The notes beneath the pieces are model-generated. The model was not told the origin of the DNA. It worked only from the letters and a program-made list of their open reading frames with translations, and did no database searches. A DNA stretch of 64,000 nt from Bacillota bacterium (lineage in GTDB: Bacteria; Bacillota; Clostridia; Lachnospirales; Lachnospiraceae): assembly GCA_023399055.1 (NCBI GenBank), contig JAEWQV010000002.1, positions 186,001-250,000 of the forward strand, read 5' to 3'. The first letter of the stretch is position 1. Each line of letters starts with the position of its first letter. Both the position numbers and the translations under genes were made by a program. Shown here one piece after another: positions 35,400 to 45,099 of this stretch.

Positions 35400-35565
35400 T
35401 TACGTTTACTTTATCTAAGGATAACTTGACTCATAATTCTGCTGCAAAATCGTCATTTAATAGGGCAGGCTTAATAGTTTATATGAAAAATACAAAAATC
35501 CCTTGTCGTATTGAAAAGTTTACGATAAAATAGCAGGAAAGATAAATTTCACAGGAGAATAACAT

Positions 35566-36333
35566 ATGTCAACAGCAACTAAAAAATTGACTGCAATTGC
35601 TGATAATATCAAGATTTCCGAAGATATCTACAGCATGTGGCTGATCGATAAAGATATGGCAGAAAGGGCTGTACCCGGACAGTTTGTATCACTTTATTGT
35701 AAGGATGGAAGTGCTTTATTGCCAAGGCCCATTAGTATATGTGAAATTGATTTAGAGGCGGGACGGATAAGACTTGTATACCGGGCAAATGGCAAAGGTA
35801 CAAAGGAATTTGCAAAGCTAAGAGCCGGGGATGAAGTGGAAGCGATGGGACCTCTTGGCAAAGGTTATACCCTTGAGGGTAAGAAGGCAATTTTAATAGG
35901 TGGTGGAATTGGAATTCCTCCGATGTTAGAGTTAGCTAAGAGGCTTGAATGTGAAACACAGATTGTCCTGGGTTATCGAGATACTACTTTTTTAGAAAAT
36001 GAGTTTGAAGCTTATGGAAACGTGTATATTGCTACAGAGGATGGAAGTAAAGGTACTAAGGGCAATGTAATTGATGCCATTAAGGCAAATCTACTTGAAG
36101 CAGATATTATCTATGCTTGTGGACCAACGCCTATGTTAAGAGGAGTACAAGCCTATGTGCTGGAACAGGGGATAAAGGCTCAATTATCTTTAGAGGAGCG
36201 GATGGCTTGTGGAATAGGTGCTTGTTTGGCATGCACCTGTAAGACAAAAGAAGTTGATCATCACAGTAATGTGAACAATAAGCGGATTTGTAAGGAAGGT
36301 CCAGTATTTTATGCAGAAGAGGTGGAGCTATGA
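35566..36333 (+). CDS. pyrK: Dihydroorotate dehydrogenase B, electron-transfer subunit
   Basis: 255 aa. FAD-binding ferredoxin-reductase fold: RPISICEID for FAD, GGGIGIPPMLELAK for NAD, and a C-terminal [2Fe-2S] cluster with four cysteines in ERMACGIGACLACTCK and RICKEGPVF. It passes electrons from PyrD to NAD+. A promoter-like pair TTGTCG and TAAAAT with 17-bp spacing lies about 35-65 bp upstream. It overlaps pyrD by 4 bp. Confidence 0.95.
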   Translation: MSTATKKLTAIADNIKISEDIYSMWLIDKDMAERAVPGQFVSLYCKDGSALLPRPISICEIDLEAGRIRLVYRANGKGTKEFAKLRAGDEVEAMGPLGKGYTLEGKKAILIGGGIGIPPMLELAKRLECETQIVLGYRDTTFLENEFEAYGNVYIATEDGSKGTKGNVIDAIKANLLEADIIYACGPTPMLRGVQAYVLEQGIKAQLSLEERMACGIGACLACTCKTKEVDHHSNVNNKRICKEGPVFYAEEVEL

Positions 36334-37232
36334 ATACAAGTGTGACACTAGCAGGCATAACTTTTAAAAATCCGGTTACTACAGCCTCTGGAACTTTTGG
36401 ATCAGGAATGGAGTATAGTGATTTTGTTGACCTGTCAAGGCTCGGTGCGGTAACTACAAAGGGTGTATCTAGTGTTCCCTGGCCAGGTAATCCAACACCG
36501 CGAGTGGCCGAGACCTATGGTGGAATGTTGAATGCAATTGGGTTACAAAATCCTGGTGCAGATATATTCATAAACAGAGATATACCATTTTTAAGAAAAT
36601 ATGATACAAAAATCATTGTTAATGTTGTTGGTAAAACCACAGAAGATTATTGTGAGGTTGTAGAGCGACTATCTGACTGTGATATAGATATGTTAGAGAT
36701 TAATATCTCTTGTCCTAATGTAAAAGAAGGTGGTATCGCCTTTGGTCAGGACGCAAGTTGTGTAGAAGCAATAACAAAAGAGATTAAGAAATACGCCAAA
36801 CAGCCAGTCATCATGAAATTAAGTCCAAATGTAACGAATATAGCTGAAATGGCAAAAGCAGCAGCGGCAGGTGGAGCGGATGCCCTTTCCCTGATTAATA
36901 CATTGACAGGCACGAAGATAGATATCCATAAGAGAGCATTTATACTGGCTAATAAAACAGGAGGACTTTCGGGACCAGCAATTAAACCGATTGCTGTTCG
37001 AATGGTACATCAGGTTGCAAATGCAGTTGATCTCCCGATTATTGGTATGGGCGGAATTCAGAATGCAGAGGATGCACTTGAATTTTTAATGGCAGGAGCG
37101 ACAATGGTTGCAGTTGGAACAGCCAACTTTATTAATCCTAGTGCTACGATAGGTGTTGTTAATGGTATTGAAGAATATATGAAGCAGTATAAAGTAGAAG
37201 ACATTAATGAGCTAATTGGATGTGTAAAGTAG
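36330..37232 (+). CDS. pyrD: Dihydroorotate dehydrogenase, class 1B catalytic subunit
   Basis: 300 aa. Class 1 enzymes use a catalytic Cys, seen here in LEINISCPNVKEGGIAFG; the FMN site has TASGTFGSG and IIGMGGIQNAEDALEFL. With PyrK it forms the NAD-linked type 1B complex. The start overlaps the pyrK stop (ATGA), a sign of translational coupling and equal subunit supply. Confidence 0.96.
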   Translation: MNTSVTLAGITFKNPVTTASGTFGSGMEYSDFVDLSRLGAVTTKGVSSVPWPGNPTPRVAETYGGMLNAIGLQNPGADIFINRDIPFLRKYDTKIIVNVVGKTTEDYCEVVERLSDCDIDMLEINISCPNVKEGGIAFGQDASCVEAITKEIKKYAKQPVIMKLSPNVTNIAEMAKAAAAGGADALSLINTLTGTKIDIHKRAFILANKTGGLSGPAIKPIAVRMVHQVANAVDLPIIGMGGIQNAEDALEFLMAGATMVAVGTANFINPSATIGVVNGIEEYMKQYKVEDINELIGCVK

Positions 37233-37320
37233 TTACTAAAAAAAGTTGGCAGCTAAAGCATATGACTAGAGATTGATATTTAATAAGTAGACTTGTTTAA
37301 TGAAAAGAGGGAATGGATAA

Positions 37321-37998
37321 ATGGAACAGTACAAGAAGGAATTTATTGAGTTCATGGTTGATTGCGGTGTTCTAAGATTTGGTGACTTTACAACTAAGAG
37401 TGGACGAAAAACTCCGTTTTTTATTAATACAGGATTTTATAGAACAGGCGCACAGCTAAGAAAGCTTGGTGAGTACTATGCAAAAGCAATCAATGACAAG
37501 TTTGGTTTGGAGTTTGATGTATTATTTGGACCAGCCTATAAGGGTATCCCCTTGAGTGTGGCAACAACGATTGCAATCAGCGAGTTCTATGATAAAGATA
37601 TTAAATACTGTTCCAACCGCAAGGAAGTAAAGGACCACGGAGATACGGGTATTCTGTTAGGTTCTCCGCTAACTGATGGAGATAAGGTTATAATCATTGA
37701 AGATGTTACAACAGCAGGTACTTCCATTGGAGAGACAATGCCTATACTTGCTGCACAGGCAAAGGTGGAAGTAAAGGGACTTGTAGTATCCGTTGACCGA
37801 ATGGAACGGGGGCAGGGCAGTAAGAGTGCCCTGACAGAAATCCAGGAGAACTATAATATTACAACAACTGCAATTGTTACTATGGAAGAAGTAGTTGAAC
37901 ATCTGTATAATAAGCCTTATAATGGGAAAATTGTTATTGATGATATATTAAAAAATGCGATTGAAGCATATTATGATCAATATGGTGTAAGCGAATAA
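37321..37998 (+). CDS. pyrE: Orotate phosphoribosyltransferase
   Basis: 225 aa. The PRPP-binding loop is VIIIEDVTTAGTSIGE, with FGPAYKGIPLSVATTIAIS and the catalytic-loop segment RKEVKDHGDTG. It converts orotate to OMP, the substrate of PyrF. It follows pyrD by 88 bp on the same strand. Confidence 0.95.
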   Translation: MEQYKKEFIEFMVDCGVLRFGDFTTKSGRKTPFFINTGFYRTGAQLRKLGEYYAKAINDKFGLEFDVLFGPAYKGIPLSVATTIAISEFYDKDIKYCSNRKEVKDHGDTGILLGSPLTDGDKVIIIEDVTTAGTSIGETMPILAAQAKVEVKGLVVSVDRMERGQGSKSALTEIQENYNITTTAIVTMEEVVEHLYNKPYNGKIVIDDILKNAIEAYYDQYGVSE

Positions 37999-38043
37999 AT
38001 AAGTAAATAGATTGAAATGATTACGCATAAAGGAGGTAGTGTT

Positions 38044-38196
38044 ATGATGGAGAAGATCTACCATACAATGAAATCAGTGGGTGTGTGGAATCTGGTTTTG
38101 GGAATTCTGACAATCATTGCAGGAGCAGTTGCTGGTACATTATTAATCTTAAACGGTTCACGATTACTGAAGAAGAAATCAGAATTAATGTTTTAA
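38044..38196 (+). CDS. 50-aa single-pass membrane protein
   Basis: Begins MMEKIYHTMKSVGVWNLVLG, with a perfect RBS (AAAGGAGGT, 38029-38037) 7 nt before ATG 38044. One hydrophobic helix (about residues 12-38: NLVLGILTIIAGAVAGTLLI) is followed by a basic tail (KKKSELMF). It is followed by a strong terminator, so it closes the pyrKDE transcript or is expressed by itself. The function is unknown; small basic-tailed membrane peptides often modulate larger complexes. Confidence 0.75.
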   Translation: MMEKIYHTMKSVGVWNLVLGILTIIAGAVAGTLLILNGSRLLKKKSELMF

Positions 38197-38216
38197 TGTT
38201 TAAGGTACGTGATTAC

Positions 38217-38261
38217 AGCCCCAAGATTGCCTGATATTACTGAAGGCACTTGGGGTTTTTG
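38217..38261 (+). terminator. Rho-independent terminator
   Basis: CCCCAAG (38219-38225) with CTTGGGG (38249-38255), an inner GCCT/AGGC pairing, then TTTTT. Confidence 0.9.
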
Positions 38262-38310
38262 TTCGGTTAAAATGCAAATATTGAGTTAAGGTACAGGTTT
38301 GGAGGTTTTG

Positions 38311-39366
38311 ATGAAAACACAGGATTTTTATTATGATTTACCAGAGGAACTGATTGCGCAAGATCCCCTTGAGGATAGGTCGGGATCAAGGTTATTAGTG
38401 CTTGATAAAGAAACAGGGACAATTCAGCATAAAATTTTTAAAGATATATCAGGATTATTAAAAAAAGGTGATTGCCTGGTAGTAAACAATACAAAGGTTA
38501 TTCCAGCAAGATTAATTGGTGAGAAGTTGCATGAGAGTAAAATGGAGCAAGCACAGGAAACTCATGGAGCAAAAATTGAATTGTTACTGTTAAAACGCAA
38601 AGAGAATGATATCTGGGAAACCCTTGTGAAGCCAGGTAAAAAAGCAAGAACTGGTACAAAAATCAGCTTTGGCAACGGATTATTAGTAGGCGAGATTTTA
38701 GACATGTTAGAAGATGGTAACCGCCTGGTTCAATTCACATATAAGGGGATTTTTGAAGAAATTCTTGATCAGCTAGGGGAAATGCCGCTTCCTCCTTATA
38801 TTACTCATGAGTTACAAAATCGAGACCGATATCAAACCGTATATGCAAAATATGAAGGCTCTGCTGCTGCACCTACTGCCGGGTTACATTTTACAAAGGA
38901 ACTGCTTTCAGAAATAGAAGAGATGGGGATTCCCGTAGTTGGTGTTACACTTCATGTAGGCTTAGGAACCTTTCGACCGGTAAAGGTAGATAATGTATTG
39001 GAACATCATATGCATTCAGAATTCTATCAAGTGACGGAAGAGGCTGCGGAAATAATTAATCAAACCAAGCGTAATGGTGGAAGAGTAATTTGTGTAGGTA
39101 CCACCAGCTGCAGAACAATAGAATCTGCTGCAGACGAAAATGGTTTACTACAAGCTGGAAGCGATGACACGTCAATCTTTATTTATCCAGGCTATTCCTT
39201 TAAGGTTATGGATGCTCTAATTACAAATTTTCATCTTCCGGAATCAACTCTCATGATGTTAGTGTCAGCGCTAGCTGGGCGTGAGCACATCATGAATGCT
39301 TATGAAGAAGCAGTAAAGGAGCGTTATCGTTTCTTCAGTTTTGGGGATGCAATGTTTATTCAATAA
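38311..39366 (+). CDS. queA: tRNA preQ1(34) S-adenosylmethionine ribosyltransferase-isomerase
   Basis: 351 aa from ATG 38311 (MKTQDFYYDLPEELIAQDPL), preceded by GGAGG; the upstream ATG at 38299 is itself before that RBS. Family motifs: LVVNNTKVIPARLIGEK, GEMPLPPYI, YQTVYAKYEGSAAAPTAGLHFT, and TTSCRTIESA. It transfers the ribosyl part of SAM to preQ1 in tRNA to make epoxyqueuosine. No other queuosine genes are in the window. Confidence 0.96.
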   Translation: MKTQDFYYDLPEELIAQDPLEDRSGSRLLVLDKETGTIQHKIFKDISGLLKKGDCLVVNNTKVIPARLIGEKLHESKMEQAQETHGAKIELLLLKRKENDIWETLVKPGKKARTGTKISFGNGLLVGEILDMLEDGNRLVQFTYKGIFEEILDQLGEMPLPPYITHELQNRDRYQTVYAKYEGSAAAPTAGLHFTKELLSEIEEMGIPVVGVTLHVGLGTFRPVKVDNVLEHHMHSEFYQVTEEAAEIINQTKRNGGRVICVGTTSCRTIESAADENGLLQAGSDDTSIFIYPGYSFKVMDALITNFHLPESTLMMLVSALAGREHIMNAYEEAVKERYRFFSFGDAMFIQ

Positions 39367-39407
39367 GATAGTTCATATTCATTAACCAATCAGCCATTAG
39401 CTTAATA

Positions 39408-39426
39408 ATATAGTAGTATACTATAT
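39408..39426. promoter_or_regulatory. Perfect palindrome before the kinase-like gene
   Basis: ATATAGTA (39408-39415) and TACTATAT (39419-39426) with a 3-bp centre, 18 bp before the start codon. Operator-like or RNA hairpin near the RBS. Confidence 0.5.
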
Positions 39427-39444
39427 GATAATGGAGACGGCGAA

Positions 39445-39906
39445 GTGGTTGATTTGGATCAGATTAGAAAGAACCTGAATTCACGCAAATACACCATGAT
39501 AGGGTCAGGTTCTGGTCGACTAGTTTTTGACCTAAAAAACGGATATGTAGCAAAGGTAGCAAAAAATAAGAAAGGTTTAGCTCAAAATAAGGCTGAATAT
39601 AAAATAGAGGCGATGAGTGACTGCGATATGTTTGCTAAAATTACAGCAATTTCGGAAGATTGTAAAGTATTAATCATGCAAAAAGCAGAACAGATAAAAT
39701 CCATATCAGTTATTTGGAAATATTATAACGTAAAGAGTAACCATGAGCTCTTTCGGCAGTCTGTCTTTGATGATTTTGGTACAAAATACAGACTATTATA
39801 CGGAGATTTGTGTCGTAAGTCCAGTTGGGGTATTATTAATAATAAGCCAGTCATAATTGATTATGGCTTCACAAAGGATACCAGAAAGTACTATACCTTT
39901 ATGTAG
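39445..39906 (+). CDS. Very short protein-kinase-fold protein
   Basis: 153 aa from GTG 39445 with GGAGACGG upstream. Several features map onto the kinase/aminoglycoside-phosphotransferase fold in order: a Gly-rich loop GSGSG (20-24), a VAIK-like lysine (K37 in YVAKVAK), a helix-C-like Glu (E51 or E55), a catalytic-loop-like GDLCRKSSWG (D121) and a DFG-like IDYG (139-141). The C-lobe is almost absent, at half the normal length, so this is either a minimal kinase or an inactive relative. It stands alone downstream of queA behind a perfect palindrome. Confidence 0.6.
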   Translation: MVDLDQIRKNLNSRKYTMIGSGSGRLVFDLKNGYVAKVAKNKKGLAQNKAEYKIEAMSDCDMFAKITAISEDCKVLIMQKAEQIKSISVIWKYYNVKSNHELFRQSVFDDFGTKYRLLYGDLCRKSSWGIINNKPVIIDYGFTKDTRKYYTFM

Positions 39907-39947
39907 TGAGGGAAGAACAATAGCTTCCCAACAATAGGATATTAAAA

Positions 39948-39984
39948 ATGCCCTATGAACTCTTTAATAGAATTCATAGGGCTG
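39948..39984. terminator. Bidirectional terminator
   Basis: GCCCTATGAA (39950-39959) with TTCATAGGGC (39972-39981). The T-run is strong on the minus strand (from 39949 downward), serving the FAD dehydrogenase gene, and moderate on the plus strand. Confidence 0.85.
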
Positions 39985-39998
39985 ATTTATTATGCTTA

Positions 39999-41396
39999 TT
40001 ATGCCATTTTTGCTATGATACTTCTTGCTACACTGATACCATTAGCAGATGCCTGTTGTAAGCCTCTGGTAAGACCAGCTCCATCTCCAATTGCACGAAG
40101 ACCTTCCACACTGGTTTCAAAATCAGTATTAACAACAACCTTATTGGAGTAGAATTTAACTTCGACACCATACAGAAGTGTTTCGTCACTTGCAATGCCT
40201 GGTGTAACTTTATCAAGTGCGAGCAGCATTTCTTTGATATCCACCATGATACGATGAGGGAATACCAGTGATAAGTCACCAGGTATAGCATCTTTTAAGG
40301 TAGGAATTAAGTTATTTCTGCAAAGACGTTCTTCCGTAGTTCTTCTACCACGCTGGAAATCACCGAAGGTTTGAACAAGAATTCTACCGCCACAGAGCAT
40401 ATTACTTAGCTGAGCAATATGTTTGCCATACTCAATTGGAGTATTGAAGGGCTTGGTAAAGTTCTTGGATACCAAAATTGCAAAGTTGGTGTTATTCGTT
40501 TTATAATCCTTAGATTTATAAGCATGTCCGTTTACAACTGCAAGGTTATTCTCATAATACTCGGTTGCTACTTCACCGGAAGGATTGGTACAGAAGGTAC
40601 GCACCTTATCATCAAAGGTTGGGGTATAATATACAAGCTTTGCTTCGTAGAGGTTTTTATTAAGGAATTCCATAACCTCGTCACGAACCTCAACACGTAC
40701 ACCAATATCAACGGTTCCAACCTTAGTTTCAATGGAATGCTCTTTGCAAATCTGACTAAACCAATCGGAACCTTCACGCCCAATAGCAGATACAATTTCA
40801 TTTGCATAGAAGGTATCACCCTTTGTGGTAATAATACCTTTTGCTTTCTTGTCTTCAATAATAACATCCTTAACCATGGTGCTGAATTTCATTTCAACAC
40901 CGCATTCAAGTAAATGCTCCTGAAGACGGGTATATATTTTATAACCTTCCTCCGTACCAAGGTGACGGATTGGACATTCAATCAATTTTAAGTTTGCATT
41001 GATAGCACGTCTTCTAATTTCACGGATTTCTGACTCTTTGTCAACACCGTATACATTAGTATCTGCACCAAATTTTAGATAGATGTCGTCTGATTCCTTA
41101 ATCAATTCCATCGCTCTGTCATAACCTAAGATATCAGGAAGTGTTCCGCCGACATCTGGTGATAAGGATAACTTACCGTCGGAAAATGCTCCTGCACCTG
41201 CAAATCCTGTGGTAATTGAGCAGGGTTTACAGCCGATACATTGCTTAGTTGTTCTTTTGGGGCATAATCTCTTTTCGATTGGTCTGCCTTTTTCAACCAT
41301 AAGTATCTTTAAATCTTTGTTTTCCTTAATCAACTCATAGGCACAAAAGATTCCGGACGGACCAGCACCTATAATGATTACATCATAATTTTGCAT
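39999..41396 (-). CDS. Uncharacterised FAD-dependent dehydrogenase (COG2509 type)
   Basis: 465 aa from the ATG at 41396 (MQNYDVIIIGAGPSGIFCA), with AAGGAG eight bases upstream on the minus strand; a TTG at 41405 is less likely. The dinucleotide motif GAGPSG is at the N-terminus, then a Cys-containing segment RLCPKRTTKQCIGCKPCS and GFAGAGAFSDGKLSLS, which are hallmarks of this family, and a C-terminal GDGAGLTRGLQQASANG. The substrate is not known. It appears monocistronic. Confidence 0.85.
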   Translation of the reverse strand: MQNYDVIIIGAGPSGIFCAYELIKENKDLKILMVEKGRPIEKRLCPKRTTKQCIGCKPCSITTGFAGAGAFSDGKLSLSPDVGGTLPDILGYDRAMELIKESDDIYLKFGADTNVYGVDKESEIREIRRRAINANLKLIECPIRHLGTEEGYKIYTRLQEHLLECGVEMKFSTMVKDVIIEDKKAKGIITTKGDTFYANEIVSAIGREGSDWFSQICKEHSIETKVGTVDIGVRVEVRDEVMEFLNKNLYEAKLVYYTPTFDDKVRTFCTNPSGEVATEYYENNLAVVNGHAYKSKDYKTNNTNFAILVSKNFTKPFNTPIEYGKHIAQLSNMLCGGRILVQTFGDFQRGRRTTEERLCRNNLIPTLKDAIPGDLSLVFPHRIMVDIKEMLLALDKVTPGIASDETLLYGVEVKFYSNKVVVNTDFETSVEGLRAIGDGAGLTRGLQQASANGISVARSIIAKMA

Positions 41397-41547
41397 GAAC
41401 AACACTCCTTTTGTATGTTAGACGGTCTGAAAATGACCTCGATAATTCTATCATAAACACTAGGGGAATGCAAGAAATTAACGGCTTTCCAGTGATTAGA
41501 CATACTTATAAAACAACGATGGATTAATAATAAATACAGTAGGACTG

Positions 41548-42336
41548 CTATATTATTTCGAAATGTTTCAGTGCGTATTCAATTCCGTTATCTTCAACAT
41601 TTTTAGTGTGGAAGGTTACAATATCTAGAACCTGCTGATCTGACACACCCATCCCAATACTATGTTTTACATACTTTAGCATAGAGAGATCGTTGGTGCT
41701 GTCACCGAAGGCATATGTATTTTCATGAGGAATACCTAAGTGCTTTATTAAGTACTCAATACCAGTAGCTTTTGAAAAATTAGCAGGAATGATTTCGTAA
41801 AAAACTGCATCACGTTTAATAAATTCAAAGGTGTCTTTATATTTATCATAAATCATCTGGTATCGCTCTGGGTCTTCACATCTGATACACATTTTATCAA
41901 AGTCAGTTTCAACATCATGCCAACCAATCAGGGTGAATTCAAAGAGATTTTGAAAGATGTCCTTAGGCGGGAGCAAATGTTGTTCGGTTAATCGATCATT
42001 ATAGTATATATGTGTGGAACCCTCTAATAAGGCTTCAATTTGATGCTCATTAAAATCACCAATAAGGTCTTTATGAAGTTCACTTGGAATCCTCTCGTGC
42101 AATAGTTTTGAACCATTGTAGTCAATGTAAGTACCGCAGCCGCAGACATAGCCATCAAAACCTATTTCTTTAATTTCTGGGGTAATACCTGCCAGGGTCC
42201 TGCCAGTATTAATAAATACGAGGTGTCCATTTGCCTTTGCTTGTCGAATTGCGTTTTTTGTGTTTTCAGAAATCTCATGAGTTTCATTGCTGATAATTGT
42301 TCCGTCAATGTCAAAGAATAATATTTTAGTGTCCAT
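41548..42336 (-). CDS. Cof-type HAD phosphatase
   Basis: 262 aa. HAD motif I FFDIDGTI, motif II NTGR, and motif IV GDSTNDLSML with the C2B cap between, as in the Cof/YbiV/SupH subfamily of sugar-phosphate or cofactor phosphatases. The substrate cannot be read from sequence. RBS AGGAGA lies upstream on the minus strand. Confidence 0.9.
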   Translation of the reverse strand: MDTKILFFDIDGTIISNETHEISENTKNAIRQAKANGHLVFINTGRTLAGITPEIKEIGFDGYVCGCGTYIDYNGSKLLHERIPSELHKDLIGDFNEHQIEALLEGSTHIYYNDRLTEQHLLPPKDIFQNLFEFTLIGWHDVETDFDKMCIRCEDPERYQMIYDKYKDTFEFIKRDAVFYEIIPANFSKATGIEYLIKHLGIPHENTYAFGDSTNDLSMLKYVKHSIGMGVSDQQVLDIVTFHTKNVEDNGIEYALKHFEII

Positions 42337-42500
42337 GTAAGTTCTCCTAACCTTAAGCTAATCTGAGAGAAAAATACTCAGAAGTGGTAAGTATCGTAGT
42401 TCCAATCACATTCAAATATTCTAACACAAAAATACAGGAAGGGAAAGAGCAGAACAAAAAGGGATATTTTGTAAATAATGTAAAAATTTTATAAAATACC

Positions 42501-42527
42501 TTAAGATTAATTAATTTAAACCGATAT
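42501..42527 (+). promoter_or_regulatory. SigD-like promoter for the secreted-protein pair
   Basis: TTAA (42501-42504), 15 nt, ACCGATAT (42520-42527) resembles the SigD consensus TAAA, N15, GCCGATAT. The remaining parts of 42337-42711 are AT-rich; the long leader (about 180 nt) shows no clear riboswitch, and the ORF start at 42658 has no RBS. Confidence 0.4.
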
Positions 42528-42711
42528 AAATAAAGAGGGACTGCATGCACCACGCTTTGCCTATGCAATAGTTCTTTCTATACAAAGAAGATAAAGAAAA
42601 TACGGAGGTGAGATTAAATTTCATATTCATTATCAATGTAAAAAAATAGTTGAAGATATGAGCTTGATACATGGACGTGCTTTTTCATATCCGAAAGGAA
42701 AGAGGCATAAT

Positions 42712-45072
42712 ATGAACAAAGAAAAGAATAAGGGAACAATTACAAGGAACCAAGCGGTAAGAAATTTATTTGGATTTTTATCGCTAGCTATTATTGTTAC
42801 AGTAATTACATTGTCACAGAATAAAGTAAGTGCAGCCGAAGCAAGTATTTCAGTGAAAGAAATTAACTATGACAACAGTACCATAACCTTGCAAGTCAAT
42901 TCAGGCGATACAAAGGTATATGTATCAGATGTAAATAAAAAGAAGTGGGAGATGATTCCTGGTAAAATTGTAAATGGTACAATCACTATGGACATATCCT
43001 GGATATCAACTACAAAGAACTATATCCTGACTTTTAAAGGGGATTATTCTTCTGGTATACTCTCTGTTACCTTACCCAAACAGGTTACCACCTTTAAAGC
43101 CACCTTTAACAAACAAAAAGGTACAGTAACCTTTAATAACACAAGTAATCGTACAATTGAATGGAGAAAGAAAAATAGTACTATCTGGAGTACAGTGAAA
43201 GAAAGTACCTTGGCAGATGAGTTAAGCAATTATTTTACAAAAGGCATTCAATTATATTTTCGTTTAGCACCAGTCAATGGTTCAAATACCAGTGTCGGTG
43301 TTAGAGCTAGTAAAGAAGTAGCAGTTACGGTACCCAAGAAAACCACAGCTCCGAAAATAACTGTCAATGGTTCGAAGTTCAGCCTGGCAGTGAAAAAGGG
43401 TATGGCTTATCGTAAAGTGAATTCGGATGGAACAATGTCGGACTGGACTAATATAACTAGTACTACTGACCTGTTGATTAGTAATATTGCTCCAGAGGTA
43501 CTATACACTGGTAATTCGTCTGCACAGAAGGCAGCGACACTTCAGTTCAGAGTAAATGCCAGCAGTACTTCCCAGGTATCCAATATTACTACCGTAAAGA
43601 TTCCAGTTCAAAAAGGGGCACCGGATATTGATACCAGCGGTATCGTATTAAATTATACAAGTTCTACAACCTTATCGTTAACTGTAAAGGCAGCTAGTGC
43701 TACAGTACCCTATGAATACACGGTTATTTCAAAAGAAAAGGAGTTAAGCTATCAAACTGCAGTATGGAAGGCAATAACCTCCTCGGCGGCTGTATCAATT
43801 AATAGTACGACTGCTCCAAGTGGAAGTAAAATATATGTAAGATTGAAGTCTGTAGAAGCGTCAGAAACTACAAGTTTTTCTTTGGCTTCTCTTGAAGTGA
43901 ATGTTACCGGATTAAGTGGCGTTAGCTATCCAACAGCTCCTGAGGCTACACAGCTAACCACTCTAGTGACCACAGCTGGAGTATGTCAAAGCACTAAAAC
44001 CTCAAGTTATCTAACCTTCTATTTATATACAGCAACATCAACAACAGTATCCGCCATAGACTTCTATGATAGTTATGGTACGAAGAAAGGGTCTGTTACC
44101 AGTAAGAGCACCGTAGCTCTGAATACCAAAAGCACTGGTGCAAGCGATAAGTACATAGTGACAACGAACATTACCTCCACTGATGAAATTAATAGTTTTA
44201 CAGAACAGATATTGTATGCGAATGTCACCTTTGCAAATCAAGAGATAATCAAGAGTAATTCCACCTCCGGAATACAGCTATATCTTTATCCAAAAACAAT
44301 AGTTAAAAATCCTGGTGATTCCGAATATAGTACCGCATTTAATCGTATTTACATGTCAACAGATACTACGGATGCAACTAAATTTAAATTTAAATTGGAT
44401 TTTGGAAATGAAAAAGTAATTGATCCTACTGGTATTAATAAATTTACCAGTGAATCTACCGAGATAAGTTCCATAAAGTACAGTGGTTATACGTTGAATA
44501 AAGGGACAGATTATACCGTAGTCTATGACTCCTATAAGGATGAGGATAATTCAACGATTAGAACTGCAACAGTAACAGTGAATGTATCTAATTTCGAAAA
44601 GTCATCGGAAATTACCACATATGATCAGGCAACACCGTTGATTATTAATCTAAATAATAATGAGGTTGTGGATAAAGCTGTTACCATTAAATTGGTTCGT
44701 ACAGCTACAATTGACAATACGCCAATTGCCTGGTCTTTATCAGAAGGTGGCCTTACAGAGAAAACTACCTCAACAATAACTAACGAAGACGGAAGTACTA
44801 CAACAGTCACTCAGGATGTAGTTACCTTTTCACTAACGTTAACAATGTTCAGTCAGACCTATAGTGTCAGTGTAGCCAATGTAACTTGGGGGAATGTCTC
44901 AATCTTTGGATCAGCATCCATATCCAATGGAAAGGCAACCATCTATCTATCCAATGCTAAAATTAATAAGCTCACTACAAATTCATCGGATACGAAGAAC
45001 GTGGTTATAACTTTAAGTAATGGGTATGTTATTGACACTGGTTGTAAGCTTACCATTTTGAACGCTAACTAG
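42712..45072 (+). CDS. Large secreted repeat protein
   Basis: 786 aa from ATG 42712, with GAAAGAGG upstream; the frame is open from 42658 without an RBS. A signal peptide (basic start, hydrophobic residues about 20-38, cleavage near KVSAAEA) is followed by Ser/Thr-rich, beta-type sequence with several similar ~100-residue blocks and few charged clusters, like cell-surface or fibronectin-type modules. No LPXTG, SLH or dockerin is seen. The N-terminal 130 residues are paralogous to the next gene (MDISWISTT against MDISWVSIT; FKGDYSSG against FKGDVNTT; EWRK in both). The function is unknown. Confidence 0.75.
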   Translation: MNKEKNKGTITRNQAVRNLFGFLSLAIIVTVITLSQNKVSAAEASISVKEINYDNSTITLQVNSGDTKVYVSDVNKKKWEMIPGKIVNGTITMDISWISTTKNYILTFKGDYSSGILSVTLPKQVTTFKATFNKQKGTVTFNNTSNRTIEWRKKNSTIWSTVKESTLADELSNYFTKGIQLYFRLAPVNGSNTSVGVRASKEVAVTVPKKTTAPKITVNGSKFSLAVKKGMAYRKVNSDGTMSDWTNITSTTDLLISNIAPEVLYTGNSSAQKAATLQFRVNASSTSQVSNITTVKIPVQKGAPDIDTSGIVLNYTSSTTLSLTVKAASATVPYEYTVISKEKELSYQTAVWKAITSSAAVSINSTTAPSGSKIYVRLKSVEASETTSFSLASLEVNVTGLSGVSYPTAPEATQLTTLVTTAGVCQSTKTSSYLTFYLYTATSTTVSAIDFYDSYGTKKGSVTSKSTVALNTKSTGASDKYIVTTNITSTDEINSFTEQILYANVTFANQEIIKSNSTSGIQLYLYPKTIVKNPGDSEYSTAFNRIYMSTDTTDATKFKFKLDFGNEKVIDPTGINKFTSESTEISSIKYSGYTLNKGTDYTVVYDSYKDEDNSTIRTATVTVNVSNFEKSSEITTYDQATPLIINLNNNEVVDKAVTIKLVRTATIDNTPIAWSLSEGGLTEKTTSTITNEDGSTTTVTQDVVTFSLTLTMFSQTYSVSVANVTWGNVSIFGSASISNGKATIYLSNAKINKLTTNSSDTKNVVITLSNGYVIDTGCKLTILNAN

Positions 45073-45099
45073 GTAAGTGGATTTATTAAGGAGATTGTG

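Noticed and set aside
40419..40913. 164-aa ORF on the plus strand
   Set aside because: It is antisense to the FAD dehydrogenase, with no RBS and biased composition.
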